Made by a program: the position numbers and the translations under genes. From VFMC01 sp963791635 (GTDB lineage: Bacteria; Actinomycetota; Acidimicrobiia; Acidimicrobiales; Ilumatobacteraceae), in NCBI GenBank assembly GCA_963791635.1, contig CAWBTC010000017.1:682001-746000 (forward strand): a stretch of DNA of 64,000 nucleotides, given 5' to 3'. Shown here one piece after another: positions 1 to 9,727 of the stretch. Position 1 is the stretch's first letter. Every line of letters starts with the position of its first letter. The notes under the pieces are model-generated. The model saw only the letters and a program-made list of their open reading frames with translations, had not been told where the DNA came from and made no database searches.

Positions 1-2333
1 CCCAGCACGCCGGTGATCACTGCCTCCCAGCGGATGCTGCTGCGCACCTGCGGGCGGGTCATGCCGATCGCCCGCACCAGGCCGAGCTCGCGCCGGCGTT
101 CGTACACGGCGAGGAGCAGCGTGATCACGATGCCGAGCACCGCGATGAACACCGACATCAGCAACAGGGCGTAGATGAAGTTGAGGAACCCGTCCACCTG
201 TGACGACTGGGAGTCGATGAACTCTGCCCGGGTCTCCAGCTTGCCCGTGGGGTAGTTGTCGGTGACGGTGCGGATCGCAGCTTCCGCCTCGCCGCTCGAC
301 AGACCGGGCGACGACGCGATCAGCACTTGGACGATGAAGATGTCGCCTGTCCTCCCATCGAACAGGTCACGAGACACGATGATGTTGCTGAAGTCGTCGC
401 GCTCGAACGTGCCGACGAGCGTGAGGTCACGGGTCTCCTCGTTCACGAACACCACACGTACGGTGTCGCCGATGGTGAGACCATCGCGGTCGGCCTTCTT
501 GTCGGACAGCAGGATGCTGTTCTCATCGAGCTCCTCCCAGCCGCCCGCGCTGAACGGGAGATCGAACAGGCTGGCGGCGCGTTCGGGGTCGACCGTGAGC
601 ACCTGCTTGCCGACGGGCTGGCCCTCCTCGATCAGTTGGATCGGGCCGATGCCGATGCCGACGGCGTTGGACACCTCCGGCAACGCGTTGAGCTCGTCGG
701 TCAGCGTCTCCGGCAGCCCGCCGAAGCCCTGATCGCTGGTGCTGACCGTGAAGTCGCCGGTGAACTGCTCGCCGATCGCTTCGCGGATCGACGTCTTGAT
801 CGACGAGCCGAGCGTCGACACCCCGACGAGCAACGCGAGGCCGATCGCCAGGGCGCCAGCAGTCAGCGCAGTGCGCTTCGGGCTGGTGGCAGCATTGCGC
901 CCGGCGATCTCGCCGGACACCCCGCGCATCGCGGTGAGCGGCTTGGTCACGAGGCGGGAAACCGGGGCCGCGAGCAGCGGGCCGAGCACGACAAGTGCGG
1001 CGAACAGGCCGGCGACGCCCGGGCCGAGCCAGATCGCGTCGCCACTGACGCCGAGGACGGTGCAGGCGAGTGCACCGGTGAGCAGCACCGCTCCTGCGAC
1101 CAGGCGGCGGCGGCTGACCGCCGAGCGGTCGACAGCGACATCGCGCATCGCTGCGAGCGGTGGCACCCGGCCGGACCGGATGGCGGGGGCGATGGCACAG
1201 ATCAAGGTGACGGCGACGCCGACGATCACACTCACGACGAGGACCCAGGGCTTGATCGTGAGGGCGGTGTCGGAGGGACCGAATCCAGTCGCGGTCAGGA
1301 TCTTGATGATCGCCGTCGCCAGCCCGACGCCGCCGACGAAGCCGAGGAGCCCACCGACGAGGCCGACGACGATCGCCTCGACGAACAGCACCCTGGTGAC
1401 TTGACCGCGGCTCGCGCCGATCGCCCGCAACAGGGCGTTCTCGCGCTGGCGCTGGGCGGCACTGATGCTGAACACGTTGTAGATGATGAAGCTGCCGACG
1501 AACAGCGAGATGACAGCGAAGATGGTCAGGAAGATCGTGAAGAACTGCAGGCCTTCCTGCACAGCTGTCTGGTTCTCCTCGGTGATCTCGGCACCGGTGA
1601 GTGCTTCGATGTCAAGGCCCGTGTACTGCTGTTCGACCAGGTCGGCGAGAGCCTCGTCGGTGATCGAGCCGTCTCCGACCACCGCGATCGAATCGAGGAG
1701 ACCTGGTTGGGCGATCACGAACTCCTGCGCCGTCGGCAGCTGGAACAGTGCCCATGTCGCGCCGCCAGACGTGTCGGAGCCGGCGAACGTGGCGATCCCC
1801 GACACGGTGAAGTCGCGGACGCCGCCGAGGCTCGTCACCTGCACGGTGTCGCCCAATGCGATGTCGCCTTCCTTTGCCGACCGGCGATCGATCACCACTT
1901 GGGTGGAGTCAGCCGGCGCAGCGCCTTCGGCGAGCGACCACGGCGAGCTCGCCGAGTCGATCCACACACCACCGAACTTCGGCGGCCCGTCCTGACCGAT
2001 CGCGGTGCCGTCGGAGGTCGACAGGCGAGCGGGGCTCTGGATGTCTCCTTCGGCTTCGGCGACGCCCGGCAAGGCGCGCACCCCGGCGATCAACGAGTCC
2101 GAGATGCGGTCGCGGGTCTCGGTGCCGAAGTCGCCTTCGATGACGTTCGACGAGCGCACGAACGCATCGGTGCCTTCGTAGGCGTTGGCGAACAAGCGGT
2201 CGAAGCTGCCCCGGATGGTGTCGCTGAAGACGAACACGCCGCTGAGGAAGGCGCAGCCGGCGATGACCGCGAGCGAGGTGAGCAACAATCGACCCTTGCG
2301 AGCCATGGTGCTCTTGAGAGCGATGCGAAACAT
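1..2333 (-). CDS. FtsX/MacB-like ABC transporter permease (3' end outside window)
   Basis: This is the membrane subunit of an ABC exporter; such permeases act in lipoprotein or peptide export or mechanotransmission rather than import. About 777 residues are visible. An N-terminal membrane segment near residues 8-30 is followed by a large extracytoplasmic domain, then an FtsX block near residues 260-400 containing RENALLRAIGASRGQV. A second extracytoplasmic domain leads to another FtsX block near residue 715 with YERRRELGLVRAIGMTRPQV, cut by the window edge. Two FtsX blocks in one chain match the long actinobacterial permeases. It starts 4 bp after the stop of the ATPase gene, so the two form an operon. 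The substrate cannot be read from sequence. Confidence 0.9.
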   Translation of the reverse strand, partial: MFRIALKSTMARKGRLLLTSLAVIAGCAFLSGVFVFSDTIRGSFDRLFANAYEGTDAFVRSSNVIEGDFGTETRDRISDSLIAGVRALPGVAEAEGDIQSPARLSTSDGTAIGQDGPPKFGGVWIDSASSPWSLAEGAAPADSTQVVIDRRSAKEGDIALGDTVQVTSLGGVRDFTVSGIATFAGSDTSGGATWALFQLPTAQEFVIAQPGLLDSIAVVGDGSITDEALADLVEQQYTGLDIEALTGAEITEENQTAVQEGLQFFTIFLTIFAVISLFVGSFIIYNVFSISAAQRQRENALLRAIGASRGQVTRVLFVEAIVVGLVGGLLGFVGGVGLATAIIKILTATGFGPSDTALTIKPWVLVVSVIVGVAVTLICAIAPAIRSGRVPPLAAMRDVAVDRSAVSRRRLVAGAVLLTGALACTVLGVSGDAIWLGPGVAGLFAALVVLGPLLAAPVSRLVTKPLTAMRGVSGEIAGRNAATSPKRTALTAGALAIGLALLVGVSTLGSSIKTSIREAIGEQFTGDFTVSTSDQGFGGLPETLTDELNALPEVSNAVGIGIGPIQLIEEGQPVGKQVLTVDPERAASLFDLPFSAGGWEELDENSILLSDKKADRDGLTIGDTVRVVFVNEETRDLTLVGTFERDDFSNIIVSRDLFDGRTGDIFIVQVLIASSPGLSSGEAEAAIRTVTDNYPTGKLETRAEFIDSQSSQVDGFLNFIYALLLMSVFIAVLGIVITLLLAVYERRRELGLVRAIGMTRPQVRSSIRWEAVITGVL

Positions 2334-2337
2334 GCCG

Positions 2338-3186
2338 TCACTCCCCGAAGTTCTTCATGCGTTCGAGCACGAGCTGAGATGTCGGCTGCTGCATCTCGTC
2401 GACGATCTTGCCGTCGGCGAGGAACACCACGCGGTCGGCGTACCCGGCAGCCACCGGGTCGTGGGTGACCATCACGATGGTCTGCCCCAACTCGCGCACG
2501 GCAAGACGCATGAATGCCAGGATCTCGGCACCGGTGCGGCTGTCGAGGTTGCCGGTGGGCTCGTCGGCGAAGATGATCGTCGGCTTGCTGGCGAGCGCGC
2601 GAGCCACGGCCACTCGCTGCTGTTGGCCACCGGACAACTCGCTCGGACGGTGCTTCAACCGGTCGCGCAGGCCGACGGTGTCGATCACGCGGTCGATCCA
2701 CTGCTGGTCGCCCTTCGAGCCACCGAGGAGCAGTGGCAGCGTGATGTTCTCCAGCGCGGTGAGCGTGGGTACCAGGTTGTAGGCCTGGAAGATGAAGCCC
2801 ACGTCGGTGCGGCGCAGCTCGGTGAGCTGCTTGTCGTTCAGCGTGGCCAGGTAGGTGTTGCCGATGTAGACGCCACCGCTCGTGAGTGAGTCGAGACCGG
2901 CGAGGCAGTGCATGAGCGTGCTCTTGCCAGAACCTGACGGACCCATGATCGCGGTGAACCGACGTGCTTCGAACGCGACGGTGACGCCGTCGAGGGCGCG
3001 TACCTCGCTGTCGTCCTTGCCATAGATCTTGACGGCGTCGACGGAGCCGGCGGCGGCGGTCATGGTGGCGGTGGTCGTGGTGGTCGTGGTGGTCGTGGTG
3101 GTCGTGGTCGCGCCTGCGGGGCCGACGATGTCGGGAGCGCCGGGGGCGCCCGCCACGGACGACGGAAGGGGGGCTTGGAAGCTCAT
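2338..3186 (-). CDS. ABC transporter ATP-binding protein (MacB/LolD type)
   Basis: This is the ATPase partner of the adjacent FtsX-type permease, 282 aa. It has Walker A GPSGSGKST, signature LSGGQQQRVAVARAL, Walker B IIFADEPTGNLD and the switch histidine in MVTHDP, all typical of the MacB/LolD group. The start is set at the ATG giving MSFQAPLPSS; an upstream extension is possible but reads as low-complexity. Oddly, residues about 27-39 are a run of 13 Thr encoded by a 9-bp repeat, giving a Thr-rich linker before the ABC domain. The two-component pair directly upstream on the same strand may regulate this exporter, as is common for such neighbours. Confidence 0.93.
   Translation of the reverse strand: MSFQAPLPSSVAGAPGAPDIVGPAGATTTTTTTTTTTTTATMTAAAGSVDAVKIYGKDDSEVRALDGVTVAFEARRFTAIMGPSGSGKSTLMHCLAGLDSLTSGGVYIGNTYLATLNDKQLTELRRTDVGFIFQAYNLVPTLTALENITLPLLLGGSKGDQQWIDRVIDTVGLRDRLKHRPSELSGGQQQRVAVARALASKPTIIFADEPTGNLDSRTGAEILAFMRLAVRELGQTIVMVTHDPVAAGYADRVVFLADGKIVDEMQQPTSQLVLERMKNFGE
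3070..3108 (-). repeat. 9-bp microsatellite encoding poly-Thr
   Basis: A run built on the 9-bp unit ACCACGACC (minus strand) lies inside the ABC ATPase gene. It encodes 13 consecutive Thr. The unit length keeps the frame, so copy number changes would alter linker length without breaking the protein. Confidence 0.85.
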
Positions 3187-3270
3187 GCAACAGTTGTACC
3201 CCGATGACCGTTCGGACAGGTCCCCACTCCGACGGATTCGTGTCACCCTGGAGGCTGATCGAGCCTGCGA

Positions 3271-3330
3271 TCAGGCCGGATCAGGCCGGATCAGGCCGGA
3301 TCGGGCCGGATCGGGCCGGGTCAGGCGGGA
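3271..3330. repeat. 10-bp tandem repeat at 3' end of response regulator gene
   Basis: Six adjacent copies of a 10-bp unit (TCAGGCCGGA and variants TCGGGCCGGA, TCGGGCCGGG, TCAGGCGGGA) fill the gap between the ATPase gene and the response regulator gene. The last copy contains the regulator's stop codon. Confidence 0.85.
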
Positions 3331-3986
3331 TCGCCGGGCGTGACGAGGCCGGACTCATAGGCGACGACCACCACCTGCACCCGGTCGCGCAGGTTCAGCT
3401 TCGACAGGATGCGGCCCATGTGGGTCTTCACGGTCGCCTCGCCGAGGTACAGCGAGTCTGCGATCTCTGCGTTGGACATGCCCTTGGCCACCAGACGCAT
3501 CACGTCGAGCTCGCGCTCGGTGAGGTCGTCGAAGCCGGGCACCGTCACCGATGGATCCGAGGCCGGCCGACGCGCCACTTCCTCGATCAACACACGGGTG
3601 ACCGACGGTGCCAGGAGGGCATCGCCGCGGGCCACGATGCGCACCGCCTCGATCAGCTGTTCGGCCGGCGCATCCTTCAACATGAACCCGCTCGCTCCCG
3701 CACGCAGCGCCTTGTAGACGTAGTCGTCGAGGTCGAAGGTGGTGAGCATCAACACACGCGGGGCGTCAGCCGGTGCGGTGATGTGGCCGGTCGCCTCGAT
3801 GCCGTCCATGTGCGGCATGCGCACGTCCATCAGCACCACATGGGGGTTGCACCGTTGCGCCAGTTCCACCGCGGCCCGGCCGTCGCCCGCTTCACCGACC
3901 ACGGTGATGTCGGGCTCGCTCTCCACGATCATCCGGAACCCAGCGCGCACCATTGCCTGATCATCGACGAGCATCACACGGATCAT
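3321..3986 (-). CDS. NarL/LuxR-family response regulator
   Basis: This DNA-binding response regulator has 221 aa. The receiver domain (about 1-120) has the phospho-acceptor Asp in VVLMDVRMP and acidic pair DD in MLVDDQ. The C-terminal LuxR HTH (about 150-215) begins LTERELDVMRLVAKGMSNAEI. The start is the ATG giving MIRVMLVDDQ; it shares an ATGA overlap with the stop of the upstream kinase gene, so the pair is translationally coupled. It is probably phosphorylated by that kinase. The downstream MacB/FtsX exporter is a plausible target, by position only. Confidence 0.93.
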   Translation of the reverse strand: MIRVMLVDDQAMVRAGFRMIVESEPDITVVGEAGDGRAAVELAQRCNPHVVLMDVRMPHMDGIEATGHITAPADAPRVLMLTTFDLDDYVYKALRAGASGFMLKDAPAEQLIEAVRIVARGDALLAPSVTRVLIEEVARRPASDPSVTVPGFDDLTERELDVMRLVAKGMSNAEIADSLYLGEATVKTHMGRILSKLNLRDRVQVVVVAYESGLVTPGDPA

Positions 3987-5191
3987 GTGGCCTCCGGGAA
4001 GGTGGCGTGCACTCGCCAACCGCCTCCGGGCCGCGGGCCCACGTCCAACGTGCCACCGAACATGCCAACACGTTCGCGCATCCCGATGATGCCGTATCCG
4101 GGATCATGCATCGGCGCGCCTGCACCACGGCCGTCATCGTCCACCGTCACGGTCACTTGGCCATCACCGCGGTTCACCGCCACGTTCACCCGGTCGACGC
4201 GGCCGGCGTGTCGACGCACATTGGTGAGCGCCTCCTGTACCACGCGGTACGCGGACAGCTCGATTGCGGCGGGCACCGTGGCGAGGTCGCCGGCGGTGCG
4301 CAGCGCGATCGGCAGGTCGGTGGATGCCGTGACGAGCTCTTCGAGGGTGGCGAGCGACGGCTGCGGAGCCAGTTCTGCGTCGACCGCACCGTCGCCCGCG
4401 TTGCGCAGCACGCCGAGGATCCGGCGCATCTCGCTCATCGCCTCGCGGCCGGTGGACTCGATGTTCTCCAACGCGCCGATCGCCTGGTCGGGTTGTGCGC
4501 GCACCTGCCGGCGCGCTGCACCGGCCTGGATGATCATCACGCTGACGCTGTGTGCCACCACGTCATGCATCTCGCGAGCGATGCGGGTGCGCTCCTGTTG
4601 CACCTGCTGCACGGCGAGCAGTTCTCGTTCGCGCTCGGCCCGTTCGGCCCGCTGGACGAGCTCGTCCGCGCGCTCGCGGCGACGGCGCATGTTGTCGCCG
4701 AGAAGGATCGAGCCGACGTAGAGCACCGAAGTACTGATCAGTGCCTCGACGACGACTCCGTCGACGGCGACGCCGACGCCGACGAAGCTCACGAGACACG
4801 CTGCGGTGACGACCCCGGTCACCACGAGGCGGCGGCCGGCGACGTAGGCGCCCAGTGAGTAGGCGGCCATCAACACGTTGAGGAATCCGGCCCCGACCAT
4901 CTCGTTTGCCTGGAGGATGCACTCGCACACGCTGACCGCCACGAGCACGCCGACCGGCCATCGGCGGCGCCACGCAAGTGGCAGGGTGGACGCGAGCACC
5001 AGCATCGGTGACCACCAGGTGGGTGGGGTGGTCGTGGAGTCGCCGGTATCGCGGATGAGGATGTGTGCGCCCAGGGCGAGCGTGGCGAGGAAACCGGCGA
5101 GGATCGCGTCCGCAGATCGTGGGTGGGCACGCAGCCACAGCACCGGGCGCGGCCGGTTCGGCCTGCTCAACCTGCTCGCCAGTGCGGTCAT
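3983..5191 (-). CDS. Sensor histidine kinase (HisKA_3 type)
   Basis: This membrane sensor kinase of the NarX/DesK class has 402 aa. About five hydrophobic segments lie in residues 25-170. A coiled-coil-like Arg/Glu-rich linker leads to the HisKA_3 box, with the phospho-acceptor His in AREMHDVVAHSVSVMI near residue 210. The HATPase domain has its N box in QEALTNVRRHA and G box DDDGRG, then GIIGMRERV. It overlaps the response regulator gene by 4 bp. No extracytoplasmic sensor domain of any size is seen, so it probably senses a membrane or intramembrane signal. It diverges from the cyclase gene at 5239. Confidence 0.93.
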   Translation of the reverse strand: MTALASRLSRPNRPRPVLWLRAHPRSADAILAGFLATLALGAHILIRDTGDSTTTPPTWWSPMLVLASTLPLAWRRRWPVGVLVAVSVCECILQANEMVGAGFLNVLMAAYSLGAYVAGRRLVVTGVVTAACLVSFVGVGVAVDGVVVEALISTSVLYVGSILLGDNMRRRRERADELVQRAERAERERELLAVQQVQQERTRIAREMHDVVAHSVSVMIIQAGAARRQVRAQPDQAIGALENIESTGREAMSEMRRILGVLRNAGDGAVDAELAPQPSLATLEELVTASTDLPIALRTAGDLATVPAAIELSAYRVVQEALTNVRRHAGRVDRVNVAVNRGDGQVTVTVDDDGRGAGAPMHDPGYGIIGMRERVGMFGGTLDVGPRPGGGWRVHATFPEAT

Positions 5192-5265
5192 GATGACGGA
5201 ACCTATCCCCGCCGTGGGGAAACGCCGTCCCTCTCCAGGTGGATGTGCCGTACGCTTCCGGAGTG

Positions 5266-8200
5266 ATGCTCTGCCCCTCTTGTGCAGCGCCCCTTGCCCC
5301 GGGAGCGCGCTTCTGCTCCTCGTGTGGCCATGGCGTTGCTGCAGGTCAGGGAGAGGAACGGCGCATCGTGACGGTGCTGTTCGGTGACGTCGTGGGCTTC
5401 ACCGCGCTCGCCGAGCACCTCGATCCCGAGCAGGTGAAGCGGCTCATCGACGGCGTCTTCCAGCGGCTGGTCGACGACGTCACCGCCTTCGGTGGTCGCG
5501 TCGACAAGCTGCTCGGCGACGGCATCCTCGCCCTGTTCGGCGCGCCCGTTGCCCACGAAGACGATGCCGAACGGGCCGTGCGCGCTGCCCTGCGGATGCA
5601 GGACACCATCGACCGCCATGTCGAGGAGGAGAGCCCCGAGCACTCCCTGAAGATGCGCATCGGGATCAACACCGGCGAGGTGCTCGTCGGCACCCTGGCC
5701 GGTACCGACTACACCGCGATGGGCGACGTGGTGAACACTGCCTCGCGCCTGCAGGTGGCCTCACCCCCGGGTGGGGTGCTCGTCGGCGAAGCGACGTACG
5801 CACTCACCAACGACGTCATCGAGTACGGCCCGCCGACCGAGCTCCAACCGCGCGGTCGCGAGCAGTCGATCGCCACCTGGCTCGCTCGTGGCACGCTCGC
5901 CGCGCCAGGCGCACGCGTGCGCCGCACCGACTTGCGGCTCGTCGGACGCGACCCCGAGCTCGCGCTTGCCCGGGCCGCGCTGCGAATGGGCATCGACGAG
6001 CATCGCACCCTCTTGCTCAACGTCGTCGGCGAGAGCGGTGTCGGCAAGAGCCGCCTGATCGACGAGTTGCTCGACACGCTCGACGAGATCGGAGCCGGCA
6101 ACGCGGCCGTGCTCGATGGCGTGTGTGCGCCGTATGGCGAGTCGAACGTGTGGTCACCGATCGCCACGGCCATCGTCGGCCACCTCGGGTTCGACTCGTC
6201 GCTCGCCGTCGACGTGCTGCGCGAACGGGCGCTCGTCAAGGCTGCTGCGCTGCATGAGGCCGAGGGCGTGACCCCCGAGGTGCAGCGAGCCGTCGAGGCG
6301 TTCCTGCACCTGCTGGGCCACGACTCTGCGCTCGACGCTGCTCGATGGCAACGTGCGCCGTGACGCGGTGCACCGGGCGATCACTCGTGTGGTCGAGATG
6401 CGCGCCGCCAAGGGCCCGCTCGTGTTGTGGATCGACGATCTCCACTGGGCCGACCAGGTGGTGTTGGATCTGCTGGAGCACCTCATCGGTGCCGTGCAGC
6501 GCCTGCCGTTCGTGCTCGTCACTTCGCTACGTCCTGGCAGTGATGTGCTCTGGCCACCGTCCACCGATCGCACCAACGTGTTGTCGCTGACGGTGCAGCC
6601 GCTGGCCCGGGCCGACAGCGACGAGCTCGCGATCGAGCTGCTGGGTCAGCTCACCGGAGCAGTCAACGACGGTCACACGGGCGAGACGATCATCCCCGAC
6701 CAGAAGCTGCTCGGTGCGCTGTTCGACCGAAGCGGTGGCAACCCCCTGTTCCTCCAGCAGCTCGCCGGCGTGGTGGCCGAGGAAGGCCCGTCGAGCGAAC
6801 TGCCCGATTCGTTGCGAGCCCTCATCGCGGCGCGGTTGGATCAGCTGAACGTCACCGAACGACAGGTGCTCGACAACGCCGCGACCCTGGGTCTGTCGGG
6901 CAACCTGGTGTCGCTCGAGCGCTTCGCGCAGGCGATGAACCAGCCATTCGATCGGCTCACGGTGTCGCAGCTGGATGCCAAAGGGTTCCTGGTGGTCGAG
7001 GGACAGCGCTGGAGGTTCCGCAGCGACTCGGTGCGCGAGACCACGTACCAGACGCTCACCAAGGCATCGCGCGCCCAACGTCACGCTGGCGTTGCCGCCA
7101 CGCTTGCCGCCTACGTGCCCAATGCCATCGACGACCTCGCTCACCACAGGGCCACCTCAGCCGAGTTGGTCGCTGAGCTGGGTGCCGTCGAGCGCGTGCC
7201 GCCGACCATCCGCACCGATGCGGTGCGGGCGTTGTCGATCGCGGCGCGGCGTGCCCGCGACAGTGGCAGCCATCGCCTCTCGGTGCGCCACGCAACGCGC
7301 GCGATCGCGCTGATGAACGGCCACCCGTCGGAGCAGGCTGACCGAATCGCACTCACGCTCGTCCGCTGTGCCGGCTTGATCGAGACGCGCGACTGGGCCA
7401 CGGCCCGCACCGATCTCGCCGGGCTGTTGGCCGACGCCACCGCTCGCAAGGACATGGAGGTCGAAGGCGAGGCCCGCCGCCTGTTGGGTTCTCTCCACCA
7501 CTTGCAGGGCGATCCCGTCGGCGCGCGCGCCGAACTGGGGCTCAGCGTCGACCTGCTCCGCGAAGCCGATTCCCCGGCGTTGCTCGCCGATGCGTTGCGT
7601 CAGCGCGGCTTCATCGAGCTGTTCGGAGGGTCGTCGTCGGACGCCGAGTGGCACTTCGGCGAGGCCGAGGCCGTCTACCGTGAGCTCGGCGATGAGCGCG
7701 GTCTGGCCTACATCGAACAGCACCGCGCATGGTTGTCGTTCCTCTCGGGCGATCTCGATCTCGCCGATGAGCGGTTGCATCGCGCCGCCGACACGCACAA
7801 CCGACTCGGCGATCGCAACGGCGTCGGGTGGGCGTTCGGATTGCTGGCGTTCGTGCGCTTCTTCCAACGGCGATTCGTGGAGGCAGAGGACCTGGCCACC
7901 TTGGTGCAGGCCGAAGCGATTGAGCGTGGCGACGACTGGGCCGCGGCGATGATGCTGACGCTCATGGCCGACCTGCGGTTGTGGCACGGCAAGCTGGAAG
8001 AGGCGATGTCGAGCGCCGAGCAGGCTCGCACGCGATTCCGACGGCTCGGCGACAAGTTCGGCATGGTGCAGGCGTTGGCAGCCCTGGTGCGCAGCCAGGT
8101 TGCACTCGGTCGTTCCGCAGGCGCGCAACGCACGATCGAAGAGCTGCTGTCGCTGGCCGAAGGTTCGCCCGCAGGCCCCGTGCCGCTGCTCGCCGTCGCC

Positions 8201-8758
8201 GGTGCGGCCATGCACCGTGGCGACGCCAAGGTGGCGCTGTCGATGGTGGCCCGTGCCGAGGAACAGATTCTGGATCGCACCGCCGGCAACTTCGAGATGT
8301 CGGTGCTGCACGCGATCGCCGCGGCGCAGGACGGTTCTCTCGATGAGGCTCTCGCTGCGCTCGACGAGATTCCTCCGGCAGCGCGCGAGCATCCCTTCGC
8401 TCGTTGCGCGGCGGCCCTCGTCGCGGCGCTCACTGGTGATGCGGCCGCGGCCGTGCGCGATGCTGCGCTCGTGGTCACCACACAGGGCTCCACCTACCTC
8501 GACCGGGCGATCGCTGCGGTCGCGGCCGCCGGCGCACACGGTGCGATGTCCGAACGCACGGCCGCTCGCGAGGTGCTCGATGCCGCGCTGCTCGAGTGCC
8601 GCGCCGTCGGCGATGTCGTCGCGATCGCGCTGTTGCTGCGGACGTATGCACACGTGGTGGGTGCCGACCACGCTTCGGGCACGGGCGACTCGTCGGTGTT
8701 GGGCGAGGGATGGCTGCACGTGGTGGAGGCTCTTCCCACGCTGGAGCCCGCAGCGTGA
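5266..8758 (+). CDS. Class III adenylate/guanylate cyclase-AAA ATPase-TPR regulator, split by a +1 frameshift
   Basis: This is a large signalling protein of about 1160 aa once the frame is repaired. It has an N-terminal zinc ribbon (CPSCAAPLAPGARFCSSCG), a class III cyclase domain (VTVLFGDVVGFTALAEHL, GDGILALFGAP, NTGEVLVG), an AAA/ORC-like ATPase (Walker A GESGVGKS, Walker B LVLWIDDLHWAD) and TPR-like repeats to the end. The first frame runs off into a TGA at 6361-6363. The conserved sequence resumes one nucleotide later, around 6337-6345, where LDGNVRRDAVHRA follows on naturally. An in-frame GTG at 5239 is an alternative start; the ATG before the zinc ribbon is preferred. The stop overlaps the GTG start of the next gene. 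Confidence 0.85.
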
Positions 8759-9180
8759 GCAGCTGGCTCGGCGGTCACACGAGTGAGGACGAGCTGCTCG
8801 CCGTGCGCACGGGTCTCGCCGACCAACTCGCGCAACTGCGCGCCGACACAGCGGGCGAGTGCCCCGGCCGTACGGCTGCGCTGATCGAGGCGCGCATCGG
8901 GCAGATGATCACCGGCTCGGGGATGCTCGACGGGTTCGCACCGCTGGACGCCGCGGAAGAGACCGTGATTGCTGTCGCCGAGCAGTTCGCGCTCGACGTG
9001 CACGGCATCGACGACGCCCTGATGGCTCGTCTCGGCGAACACTTCACGTCGACCGAACAGGTGGCGATCATGTTTCGCATGGCCTTCGCCGATGGCTTCA
9101 CCAAGTTGCGCCGCGTGCTCGATCTCCCGGCGAACCGGCCTGCCGATCGAGGGACAACCGAACCCAAGGGAGCCAACTGA
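8755..9180 (+). CDS. Carboxymuconolactone decarboxylase/AhpD-like family protein
   Basis: This 141-aa helical protein of the AhpD/CMD superfamily starts at GTG inside the cyclase stop codon (GTGA) and ends in a TGATG overlap with the next gene. It lacks the CxxC thiol pair of AhpD; the only Cys near the N-terminus is in GECPGRT. The segment MARLGEHFTSTEQVAIMFRMAFADGFTKL resembles the C-terminal helices of the family. It is probably the redox-inactive partner of the following selenoprotein, perhaps forming a hetero-oligomer, but this is inference from coupling alone. Confidence 0.7.
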   Translation: MSSWLGGHTSEDELLAVRTGLADQLAQLRADTAGECPGRTAALIEARIGQMITGSGMLDGFAPLDAAEETVIAVAEQFALDVHGIDDALMARLGEHFTSTEQVAIMFRMAFADGFTKLRRVLDLPANRPADRGTTEPKGAN

Positions 9181-9695
9181 TGTCGACCGTGCCCCGTCTG
9201 CCAAGTGCCCTCGCCGACCAACCGGCGAACTTCGGCACGATCCTTGCTCACCACATGGACCTCGCCACGGGTTTCGGCACCACCTATGCGACGTTCTGGT
9301 CGCAGGGGGTGCTCGATCATCCGACGAAGGAAGCAACCCGAATCCGCAATGCCCGCATCACCGACTGCGGGTATTGACGCAACGTTCGCTTCGCGGTCGC
9401 GAAGCAGCAGGGTTTGGACGAGACGCTGGTCGACCAGATCGATGACGGTCATGCCGGGTCGGCGTTGTCGAACCGGCTGAAGCTGGCGTTGCAGTTTGCA
9501 GACGCCTTCCTCGCTGCGAGCGGCCCGCCGACTCCCGACGTGCAGGAAGCGTTGCTCGATGAGTTCTCCGAGGCCGAACTCGTGGAGATGAGCATCGGCC
9601 TCGCCATGTTCCACGGTGTGTCGAAGATGTTGATCGCCCTCGGATGCGAGCCCGAGCAGATGGACATCACCGAGTCGCGAACCCCCGGCACCTGA
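9180..9695 (+). CDS. AhpD-like selenoprotein with CxxU motif (in-frame TGA at 9375-9377)
   Basis: This is a thiol/selenol redox protein of the AhpD/carboxymuconolactone decarboxylase family, 171 aa if TGA codon 66 is read as selenocysteine. Upstream of the TGA the frame reads IRNARITDCGY and directly downstream RNVRFAVAKQQGLDETLVD, so the sequence is ITDCGYU-RNVRF. Homologues have Cys at this place, forming the CxxC redox pair. The frame is unbroken on both sides and runs to a TGA at 9693-9695. An 18-nt perfect hairpin with loop GGTC lies 17 nt after the TGA. AhpD-like CxxU selenoproteins are a known prokaryotic class. Truncation at codon 65 is the alternative, but the downstream frame is clearly conserved protein. 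It is coupled to the preceding gene by TGATG. Confidence 0.88.
9388..9405 (+). promoter_or_regulatory. Candidate bacterial SECIS element of the AhpD-like gene
   Basis: The sequence GCTTCGCGGTCGCGAAGC folds into a perfect 7-bp stem with a GGTC tetraloop. The first loop G is 18 nt after the last base of the TGA (17 nt between). Bacterial SECIS elements are hairpins just 3' of the UGA with a G or GU at the loop start, recognised by SelB; the E. coli fdhF element also has a GGUC loop. Confidence 0.82.
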
Positions 9696-9727
9696 CACCA
9701 TTCGTGAGCCCTGCCACGTCAGCCACG

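Noticed and set aside
327..2468. Long plus-strand open frame opposite the FtsX permease gene
   Set aside because: It is an antisense shadow in high-GC DNA: composition is Asp/Arg/Glu-rich with no family motif, while the minus strand encodes a clear FtsX permease.
9375..9377. TGA in the AhpD-like gene as a simple sequencing or nonsense error
   Set aside because: It falls exactly on the redox Cys position without frame change and is followed by a SECIS-like hairpin. A second gene in the window shows the same combination. Chance error at both sites is very unlikely.
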